Below, piece after piece: positions 1-5,371 of a DNA stretch of 9,280 nt. Numbering within the stretch: the stretch's first letter is position 1; every line of letters starts with the position of its first letter. Both the position numbers and the translations under genes were made by a program. Below the pieces are notes generated by a model that saw only the letters and a program-made list of their open reading frames with translations, searched no databases and was not told the DNA's origin. The DNA lies in the NCBI GenBank assembly GCA_002786505.1, contig PCTK01000094.1, forward strand, positions 1 to 9,280, read 5' to 3'. The DNA is from Nitrospinae bacterium CG22_combo_CG10-13_8_21_14_all_47_10 (GTDB lineage: Bacteria > Nitrospinota > Nitrospinia > Nitrospinales > VA-1).

Positions 1-10
1 TATTAGGTTC

Positions 11-25
11 ATTAAAGCCTTTAAT
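11..25. repeat. Perfect 7-bp inverted repeat upstream of mscS
   Basis: The sequence ATTAAAG-C-CTTTAAT is a perfect palindrome around a single central base, lying 48 bp before the channel gene. The one-base centre is too tight for a strong RNA hairpin, so an operator-like site is more natural than a terminator. The tract is AT-rich and chance is possible. No convincing -35/-10 pair is visible beside it. Confidence 0.25.
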
Positions 26-72
26 TATGCTATTTTTAAAGTCCGCAATAATTTAAAGGAAAAATTCAAACG

Positions 73-1128
73 ATGGATTTCAAGCAATTGTTCGATTTTG
101 TAAACGTATATATCCTTCAGGCATTTCTGATCATATTCCTGGCTCTCATTGCTGATTTATTCCAAAAGAAAATTTTCCGATCCTTCGCAGAAAAAGCGAA
201 ACGCACCTCCAACAAATGGGATGACGCTATCCTGCTATCCATCCCCTCGCCTCTAAGTATTATTATTTGGATTACAAGCATCACGTTCGCCGGAAAAATT
301 ATTCAAAACACCACCGGCACAATGATTGCTGATGTCCTTGTTCCTTTACGCGATGCAATCATTATTGCTTCACTCGCCTGGTTTCTGGTTCTATCCATTC
401 GGCGTACTGAAAAAAGTTATCTTTCATCCAGAGAAGAAATCGACCCAACCACCCTGGATGCGATATCAAAACTGGCTCGCATATCTGTTGTTATCACCGC
501 CGCCCTGATGATATTGCAATCCCTGGGGTTCAGCATTTCAGGGGTTCTGGCTTTTGGAGGTGTTGGCGGCATAGCCGTTGGTTTTGCGGCCAAAGACCTG
601 CTGTCTAATTTCTTTGGAGGACTCTTTATATACATGGACCGGCCTTTCGCCGTAGGAGATTGGATACGCTCGCCCGATCGGGAGTTGGAGGGTGTCATAG
701 AGAAGATAGGCTGGCGAGTCACCGTAATCAGAACCTTCGACAAGCGCCCCCTGTATATTCCCAATTCAGTTTTTTCGCAGGTCGCGGTGGAAAATCCCTC
801 GCGCATGCAAAACCGGAGAATCAAGGAAACCATCGGAATTCGCTATGATGACGCGGACAAAATGGAAGTGATCACGATACAAGTTAAAGAAATGTTAGAA
901 AACCACCCTGAAATAGATGTCAATAATACCCTGATGGTCAACTTCAATAGTTTCGCCCCTTCTTCACTTGATTTTTTCATCTATACTTTCACCAAAACAA
1001 CAAATTGGGCTCAGTATCACGCCATCAAGCAGGATATTCTTTTAAAGATTTTAAAAATTATTGCAGACAATGGAGCGCAAGTGGCATTCCCCACTTCAAC
1101 CATTCATTTGGCTCAACAGGAACAATAA
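73..1128 (+). CDS. MscS-family small-conductance mechanosensitive ion channel
   Basis: Inner-membrane channel expected to open under membrane tension and release solutes during hypo-osmotic shock. The 351-aa protein has hydrophobic segments near residues 13-30, 58-75, 92-109 and 136-152. The pore-lining helix (about 157-183) has the Gly/Ala-rich pattern of the family (GVLAFGGVGGIAVGFAAKDL). The cytoplasmic beta domain follows, with YIPNSVF at 228-234, a soluble alpha/beta domain, and the C-terminal AFPTSTIHL (338-346), typical of YnaI/YbdG-like members rather than the short E. coli MscS. The number of membrane segments (about five including the pore helix) also fits a slightly extended MscS. 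The ATG is preceded by AAAGGA 12 nt upstream, a rather distant ribosome-binding site. The lipoprotein gene follows after 29 bp on the same strand. Family assignment is secure; the subfamily is inferred. Confidence 0.95.
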   Translation: MDFKQLFDFVNVYILQAFLIIFLALIADLFQKKIFRSFAEKAKRTSNKWDDAILLSIPSPLSIIIWITSITFAGKIIQNTTGTMIADVLVPLRDAIIIASLAWFLVLSIRRTEKSYLSSREEIDPTTLDAISKLARISVVITAALMILQSLGFSISGVLAFGGVGGIAVGFAAKDLLSNFFGGLFIYMDRPFAVGDWIRSPDRELEGVIEKIGWRVTVIRTFDKRPLYIPNSVFSQVAVENPSRMQNRRIKETIGIRYDDADKMEVITIQVKEMLENHPEIDVNNTLMVNFNSFAPSSLDFFIYTFTKTTNWAQYHAIKQDILLKILKIIADNGAQVAFPTSTIHLAQQEQ

Positions 1129-1157
1129 AAAAGCCGGAAACTCAACACTGATTTTTT

Positions 1158-2255
1158 ATGAACTCACGCAATTTTTTTCACAAAACTCCATTACTTCTTT
1201 GTTTAGCTCTCACATTGTTAATTGTGAGTTGCGCAAACCTGGGTCCGACCACTTTGAAAAGCGAGAGAAGCAACTACAATCTCGCCGTTCAAAGAACCAA
1301 TGACGAACAGCTTATGCTCAACCTGGTCCGGCTCAAATACAGGGACACCCCATTTTTCATGGAAGTGAGCAGTGTGGCATCCCAATTCACTCTTTCAACC
1401 AGCGCAAATGCCAGCGCTACTTTGCAGGATGGGATCAAAGGACTCTTTGGCTTGGGAGGAAGCCTGGGTATGACGGAAAAGCCAACCGTAACCTATTCCC
1501 CTTTACAGGGAGATCAGTTTATTCAGCGCGTGTTATCTCCTCTCCCCTTACAGACTATCGCCCTTCTATTTCATTCCGGTTGGAGCATTGAAAGAATTTT
1601 TCGATTGTGCTTTCAACGTATGAACGATCTTAAAAATGCTCCGGGCGCATCAGGCCCAACCCCCAACCTGGCCCCACAGTTTTTGGAGTTCGTTTCAGCA
1701 GTAAAATATTTGAGGAGATTGCAGACTCAAGATGCCATAAACCTCTCGTATCACGAAGAGAATGGGGTACCCCAATTGATTTTACATATCAGCGAAGAAT
1801 ATAAAAACCGGGAAGAGGCCAAACAGTTTGCTCTTGCGGCCAATGTCGAACCAGGGAAAACCCGTTATGTTCTTGCATTTTCACCGGATTTTAACAAGTC
1901 CGATCAAATCAGGGTTGTCACCCGTTCGCTTCTCGGCATCATGTTTTATATTTCGCAGGCAGTAGAAGTCCCAAAGGAAGATATTATAAAAGGAAAAGTA
2001 ACTCAGACCAAAACACCAGATGGAAAAGCTTTTGATTGGAAGGAAGTGACGGGCGACCTGTTGAAAATTCGTTCTCTTTCTGAAACTCCACAATCGGGCG
2101 CGATGACTATTTTTTACCGTGGAACCTGGTTCTATATTGACGATTCGGATTTATCCTCCAAATCTACGTTTTCCCTCCTGGCCCAGATATTCTCATTGCA
2201 GGCAGGCAAGATTCAAGACAACGCCCCTCTCCTCACCCTCCCCATAGGGCAATAA
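1158..2255 (+). CDS. Conserved lipoprotein of unknown function
   Basis: A 365-aa protein with a short basic N-terminus, a hydrophobic stretch (residues 11-23) and a lipobox IVSC ending at Cys25. This predicts signal peptidase II cleavage and lipid anchoring. Residue +2 is Ala, not Asp, which favours the outer membrane. The mature part carries conserved-looking blocks I recall from an unnamed proteobacterial family: NDEQLMLNLVRLKYRDTP (48-65), TYSPLQGDQFIQRVLSPL (112-129), and near the C-terminus RGTWFYIDDSDLSSKSTF (321-338). I know of no named domain or catalytic motif, so no function is assigned. The ATG was chosen because it begins directly before the signal peptide; no good Shine-Dalgarno site precedes it. 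It lies 29 bp after the mscS-like gene with no terminator between them, so co-transcription is likely. Tail-to-tail with peptide deformylase. Confidence 0.85.
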   Translation: MNSRNFFHKTPLLLCLALTLLIVSCANLGPTTLKSERSNYNLAVQRTNDEQLMLNLVRLKYRDTPFFMEVSSVASQFTLSTSANASATLQDGIKGLFGLGGSLGMTEKPTVTYSPLQGDQFIQRVLSPLPLQTIALLFHSGWSIERIFRLCFQRMNDLKNAPGASGPTPNLAPQFLEFVSAVKYLRRLQTQDAINLSYHEENGVPQLILHISEEYKNREEAKQFALAANVEPGKTRYVLAFSPDFNKSDQIRVVTRSLLGIMFYISQAVEVPKEDIIKGKVTQTKTPDGKAFDWKEVTGDLLKIRSLSETPQSGAMTIFYRGTWFYIDDSDLSSKSTFSLLAQIFSLQAGKIQDNAPLLTLPIGQ

Positions 2256-2280
2256 AGCGGAACCAGCCGATAGATGTTGC

Positions 2281-2784
2281 TCATGTAGAAACCTCAGTCC
2301 TTCTGCTCAAGGCATTTCGTCGGCCGACCAATCGATCCAGAAACAGTTTTCCATCCAGGTGGTCCATCTCATGCTGAACGGCCCGGGCTTCGTAACCTGA
2401 CATACAAAACTGGAGTTTTTCGCCGCTCTCGTTCACCGCCTCCAGGGTAATAGATTTTGCCCGCTCCACTTTGCCGGTATAGTCTGGGACCGAGAGGCAA
2501 CCCTCCCTTCCTAAACTGGTTCCTTCATAAAACTTGATCTCAGGGTTTATCAACACCAGGAAACCATGGTTGGCGTGCTGAGGTTTATGAGAAATATCAA
2601 CCAGAACAATTCTTTCAAACCGTCCCACCTGAGGGGCCGCAATCCCCACGCATCCGGGGAAAGAGCGGAAGGTTTCTTCAAGGTCCCTGACAAACTTCTT
2701 CAGGTCGGCAGAAAAATCTTTCACAGGTTGTGAGATTTTTTTCAGGTTTTCATCGGGATAAACCAGAACATTCAGGATGGTCAT
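2281..2784 (-). CDS. def: Peptide deformylase
   Basis: Cytoplasmic metalloenzyme that removes the N-formyl group from nascent proteins. All three family motifs are present in the 167-aa protein: motif 1 GIAAPQVG (47-54), motif 2 EGCLSVP (94-100) with metal ligand Cys96, and motif 3 QHEMDHLDG (137-145) with ligands His138 and His142 and catalytic Glu139. Length is normal for the family. In motif 1 the first glycine of the usual GxGxAAPQ is Cys45, preceded by Pro-Gly, a variant also found in functional-looking homologues. The start ATG lies 2 bp after the stop of the ACT-domain gene, so it is probably translated by coupling; the nearby Shine-Dalgarno site is weak (GGA about 7 nt upstream). The usual partner genes fmt and rsm are not here. 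No clear terminator follows it. Confidence 0.97.
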   Translation of the reverse strand: MTILNVLVYPDENLKKISQPVKDFSADLKKFVRDLEETFRSFPGCVGIAAPQVGRFERIVLVDISHKPQHANHGFLVLINPEIKFYEGTSLGREGCLSVPDYTGKVERAKSITLEAVNESGEKLQFCMSGYEARAVQHEMDHLDGKLFLDRLVGRRNALSRRTEVST

Positions 2785-2786
2785 GG

Positions 2787-3314
2787 CTATCCGACCATGG
2801 TATCAATGGGAGTCATACTCGCTACAACATTATTTTCCCTGGCCAGCGTTTGCAAAGCTTTGTCCACCGTGTCCAACCCTTTACCAGCAACCCCTTCTAT
2901 ATGCATGATATAAACGGGATTCTCCGGGTTACCGCCGACATCCGACTCCAGGTTGAGAATATTCAATCCTGCTTTGAACAGAGCACTCGTGGCGTGGGCA
3001 ACGATACCAGCCTGATCAGCGCCATGAATACTGATTCGCACATCCGGTTCAATATGGTGGTGTAAATCTGCCTCTACCTCATCCAGGTGAAAAAATAATT
3101 TCAACTTATCGCATAATGGCCGCAGTTTTTCCGCTACAGCGGATTTCTTTTCAGGAATGGAAACCATAAGCATGATGGTAAAGTTACCACCCAGCCGGGT
3201 CATTGATGCCTCCCCAAGGTTTCCTTTCATATTAAATAATGCATGGCTGACTTCGGCAACAATCCCCGGCCTATCCTTACCTACCAATGTCAACATCAAC
3301 CAGTTTTCCATCAT
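2787..3314 (-). CDS. Two-ACT-domain regulatory protein, GcvR-like
   Basis: About 175 aa made of two ACT domains. The first is near residues 5-75 and begins LMLTLVGKDRPGIVAEVS. The second is near 91-165 and contains HGADQAGIVAHATSALFKAG. Each has the ligand-loop type sequence D-x-x-G-I-V. This layout matches the GcvR family (glycine cleavage repressor in E. coli), whose members bind amino acids or partner proteins and lack a DNA-binding domain. The actual ligand here is unknown, and no gcv gene is nearby. An ATG at 3326 would add four residues. I prefer 3314 (or 3311) because GGAGA at 3319-3323 is correctly spaced for them and no Shine-Dalgarno site precedes 3326. It sits between the 85-aa gene (15-bp gap) and def (2-bp gap) in one operon. 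Family is well supported; naming it gcvR would go too far. Confidence 0.9.
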   Translation of the reverse strand: MMENWLMLTLVGKDRPGIVAEVSHALFNMKGNLGEASMTRLGGNFTIMLMVSIPEKKSAVAEKLRPLCDKLKLFFHLDEVEADLHHHIEPDVRISIHGADQAGIVAHATSALFKAGLNILNLESDVGGNPENPVYIMHIEGVAGKGLDTVDKALQTLARENNVVASMTPIDTMVG

Positions 3315-3318
3315 GGTA

Positions 3319-3323
3319 TCTCC
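3319..3323 (-). promoter_or_regulatory. Ribosome-binding site that decides the ACT-protein start
   Basis: GGAGA on the - strand lies 4 nt before ATG 3314 and 7 nt before ATG 3311. It falls inside the reading frame if translation were to begin at ATG 3326, which has no recognisable site. The internal start is therefore more likely. Confidence 0.55.
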
Positions 3324-3329
3324 CATTGA

Positions 3330-3587
3330 TTAAGCTTTTTGATCAAGCCATTGTTGAAACAATTCCAGAGCCTCTTTATAACGGCCCGCAACCAATCTTT
3401 GCTCTGTGGGTGGGGCCAGACCATTATCTTTTGAAATCACAATATATTTTTCTGTAATACTTTCATTTTGCATAAAAACTGCGGCACCGGCTCCCATTAC
3501 ACAACCTGTGCCCCTGAAAAGTTCTTCATGAATAGCTTTGGGATTATTGGTAACACTGAGTCCATCTTTATTTATGAGATCAATCAT
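3330..3587 (-). CDS. Unrecognised 85-aa protein, first gene of the ACT-def operon
   Basis: A small soluble protein of 85 aa that I do not recognise. It has no signal peptide or membrane segment. Visible features are a glycine/alanine-rich stretch around 26-38 (GTGCVMGAGAAVF), a beta-like segment KYIVISKDNG (47-56), and a C-terminal amphipathic helix (about 67-84, YKEALELFQQWLDQ). It contains one Cys, at 29. The ORF has a proper start with GGAAAGAAG upstream. It lies 15 bp before the ACT gene in the same direction and is preceded by a plausible -10 element, all of which argue that it is a real gene. It may work with the ACT protein, but the only support is position. No function is proposed. 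Confidence 0.7.
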   Translation of the reverse strand: MIDLINKDGLSVTNNPKAIHEELFRGTGCVMGAGAAVFMQNESITEKYIVISKDNGLAPPTEQRLVAGRYKEALELFQQWLDQKA

Positions 3588-3623
3588 ATTAAAAAACTTC
3601 TTTCCATTAAATTAAATCGAAAC

Positions 3624-3629
3624 AGTATA
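3624..3629 (-). promoter_or_regulatory. Possible sigma-70 -10 element for the 85-aa/ACT/def operon
   Basis: TATACT on the - strand differs from TATAAT at one base and lies about 36 nt before the start codon of the first gene, giving a leader near 30 nt. The -35 region at the proper distance (about 3647-3652, AGCTTT) is poor, so the promoter is only plausible. Confidence 0.35.
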
Positions 3630-3640
3630 CCCAAATTTAA

Positions 3641-3667
3641 TAATCGAAAGCTTCCATTTGCCGGAAA
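3641..3667 (+). promoter_or_regulatory. Weak sigma-28-like promoter candidate upstream of cheB
   Basis: TAAT, 15 bp, then GCCGGAAA, compared with the FliA consensus TAAA-N15-GCCGATAA. That is three of four and six of eight matches with the exact spacing. It would give a leader of about 150 nt before cheB. Chemotaxis genes are often controlled by sigma-28, which makes the match worth recording, but AT-rich spacers give chance hits and the -35 is incomplete. Confidence 0.25.
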
Positions 3668-3762
3668 ATGCTCTATTTTTCGGCATAGGGATTTAAGCTT
3701 CCCGCAAATGATTTACTAGATATTCCTATACATTTGAGGTAAGGTAATTCGACACATACCAT

Positions 3763-3778
3763 TGACTTTTATGACTTT
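3763..3778 (+). repeat. Two TGACTTT direct repeats before cheB
   Basis: TGACTTT occurs at 3763-3769 and again at 3772-3778, nine bases apart, 45 bp before the cheB start. The first overlaps a -35-like TTGACT (3762-3767), but no -10 lies at the correct distance: TATAAA at 3778-3783 is only 10 bp away. It could be a regulator site or simple AT-rich chance. Confidence 0.25.
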
Positions 3779-3822
3779 ATAAACTTTTCAAGCATTTTCT
3801 GTCAGGGCCCCTCTATTTTACT

Positions 3823-4914
3823 ATGCGAAAAATACGAGTTCTTGTTGTTGACGACGCAGTGGTTGTCAGAAAAATTGTTACCGACACACTAAGTGGCGAT
3901 CCCGATATTGAGGTAGTGGCTACCGCCGCAAACGGGAAAATTGCCTTACAGAAAATCCCGCAAGTCAATCCCGATATCCTGACTCTGGATATTGAGATGC
4001 CGGAAATGGATGGACTTCAAACTCTGGCTGAAGCCAGAAAAATCTACCCTCACTTGCCCATCATCATGTTCAGCACGCTTACAGAACGAGGTGGGGCAAA
4101 GACATTGGAGGCCCTGGCCCTTGGTGCTACTGATTATGTAACCAAACCCGCAAACGTGGGAAGTGTATCTGTGGCCATGCAACGGATACGGGACGAACTG
4201 ATTCCCAAGATAAAGATGTTTTGCGCCAAAAAAGCCGGGTTGGAGGCACCACCCACTTTAGTTCCCAAACCCGCCGCGAAAGTATCAACGCCGTTCAAAA
4301 GTCCCCCGGTAACCAGAAAAGCCCTGAATCAGAAAGTAGATATTCTCGCCATTGGTGTTTCTACAGGAGGGCCCAACGCCTTGGCAGAACTCATTCCTAC
4401 TCTTCCCGGTGATCTGCCTGTGCCAGTCGTTCTGGTTCAGCATATGCCCCCTTTCTTCACCAAACTCCTTGCTGAAAGACTGACCGCAAAGTCTCCGCTG
4501 GATGTTCAAGAAGGAAAGGCGGGCAAAAAAATCGCGCCGGGTCAAGCCTGGATAGCGCCAGGAGACTACCATATGGTTCTGGAAAAAAAAGCTGACGGGG
4601 TTTATCTGCAAACCAATCAGGAGCCACAGGAAAATTCCTGCCGACCGGCTGTAGACCCTTTATTCCGCTCCGTTGCAGAAATTTATGGACCTGGAACCCT
4701 GTCTGTTGTTTTAACGGGAATGGGGCAGGATGGCCTGATTGGTTGTCAACATATTAAGGACGCAGGGGGCCACGTCATCGTTCAGGATGAAGAAACCAGT
4801 GTCGTATGGGGCATGCCCGGCTTTGTAGCGCGAGCAGGTTTAGCAGATGAAGTTCTTCCCCTCAACCAGATTAGCGCAAAAATTGTTTCACTGTTAAAAG
4901 TGGGGCGATTCTAA
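3823..4914 (+). CDS. cheB: Chemotaxis response regulator protein-glutamate methylesterase CheB
   Basis: Removes methyl groups from (and deamidates) receptor glutamates for adaptation. It acts in the cytoplasm at the receptor array and is activated by phosphotransfer from CheA. The 363 aa have a receiver domain (about 4-125) with acidic Asp10/Asp11, phosphoacceptor Asp56 in LTLDIEMPEMDG, Ser84/Thr85 and Lys108 in TKPA. A linker of roughly 45 residues rich in Pro/Ala/Lys follows, then the methylesterase domain (about 172-358). Its catalytic triad is visible as Ser180 in GVSTGGP, His207 in VQHMPP and Asp303 in GMGQDG. The active site appears intact. The ATG starts right before the receiver; only a distant CAGGG (15 nt) precedes it. 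It is convergent with cheW, 9 bp apart, on the strand opposite to the other che genes, and no cheR is visible. Confidence 0.98.
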   Translation: MRKIRVLVVDDAVVVRKIVTDTLSGDPDIEVVATAANGKIALQKIPQVNPDILTLDIEMPEMDGLQTLAEARKIYPHLPIIMFSTLTERGGAKTLEALALGATDYVTKPANVGSVSVAMQRIRDELIPKIKMFCAKKAGLEAPPTLVPKPAAKVSTPFKSPPVTRKALNQKVDILAIGVSTGGPNALAELIPTLPGDLPVPVVLVQHMPPFFTKLLAERLTAKSPLDVQEGKAGKKIAPGQAWIAPGDYHMVLEKKADGVYLQTNQEPQENSCRPAVDPLFRSVAEIYGPGTLSVVLTGMGQDGLIGCQHIKDAGGHVIVQDEETSVVWGMPGFVARAGLADEVLPLNQISAKIVSLLKVGRF

Positions 4915-4923
4915 CAGGACAAT

Positions 4924-5370
4924 TCAAGTCATCAAAGCTCCGGTATTCACATTGACTGCTTTTTCCGAATCCAAAATCAACAGCAACTTACCCGTCAATT
5001 TATAGACACCCAGTACCAGTTGCCGAACTTCACGGGGAATAGTTTCAGGAGGCCGCTCATAGACATCCTCAGGCACTTCCAGCACATCTCCTATTTCATC
5101 AACCAGAAGGCTCACCACCCCGTCTTCCGTCCGCACCACTACATTCATGGGCAATTTATCTCCAGTCAGGGGCACCATTCCTAATCGTTGCCTCAAATCA
5201 ATGGCGGTAATAATTTGACCACGGAGGTTTATCAACCCGCGCACCACGGCAGGTGCCAGGGGGACGGTAGTCATTTCCTGATAACGAAAAACTTCCTGGA
5301 CCTGTTCCACTTTTACCCCGAACATATGGTTGTCGAGGTAAAAGGTACAAAATTGTTTTTGATCAGCCAT
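4924..5370 (-). CDS. cheW: Chemotaxis coupling protein CheW
   Basis: Adaptor that links chemoreceptors to CheA in the signalling array. The 148-aa protein is a single CheW domain. It shows the opening FCTFYLDNHMFGVKVEQVQEV (part, residues 7-27), the hallmark VRGLINLRGQIITAIDLRQR (43-62) with the conserved Asn-Leu-Arg-Gly at 48-51, and the second subdomain VVSLLVDEIGDVLEV (85-99). Length and end are normal. The ATG follows the cheA stop by one base (TGA-C-ATG), and its strong ribosome-binding site lies within the last cheA codons, so translation is probably coupled and CheA:CheW stoichiometry linked. Convergent with cheB; no terminator lies in the 9-bp gap, so the transcripts may overlap. Confidence 0.97.
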   Translation of the reverse strand: MADQKQFCTFYLDNHMFGVKVEQVQEVFRYQEMTTVPLAPAVVRGLINLRGQIITAIDLRQRLGMVPLTGDKLPMNVVVRTEDGVVSLLVDEIGDVLEVPEDVYERPPETIPREVRQLVLGVYKLTGKLLLILDSEKAVNVNTGALMT

Positions 5371-5371
5371 G

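Larger units (their letters stand above)
3588..3822. other. Divergent intergenic region between the 85-aa gene and cheB
   Basis: A 235-bp AT-rich spacer between divergently transcribed genes. It must hold promoters for both directions. The candidate elements (a -10 for the - strand, a sigma-28-like match and TGACTTT repeats for cheB) are listed separately. No ORF with a coding look is visible, nor a stable hairpin. Confidence 0.6.

Noticed and set aside
417..833. Open frame antisense to the MscS-like gene
   Set aside because: It lies fully opposite a clear family member, has no ribosome-binding site, and its composition is that of a complementary-strand shadow.
2256..2280. Possible bidirectional terminator between the lipoprotein gene and def
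   Set aside because: Only a 3-bp CGG/CCG pairing is visible, with no T-run in either direction.
2730..3065. Open frame on + across the def/ACT-gene junction
   Set aside because: It overlaps two recognised genes on the other strand and matches no family I know.
3468..3719. Open frame on + running through the 85-aa gene into the spacer
   Set aside because: Opposite a better-supported ORF with a ribosome-binding site and operon context; its translation looks random.
4915..4923. Terminator between cheB and cheW
   Set aside because: The gap is 9 bp and no stem-loop with a T-tract is seen in the adjoining gene ends.
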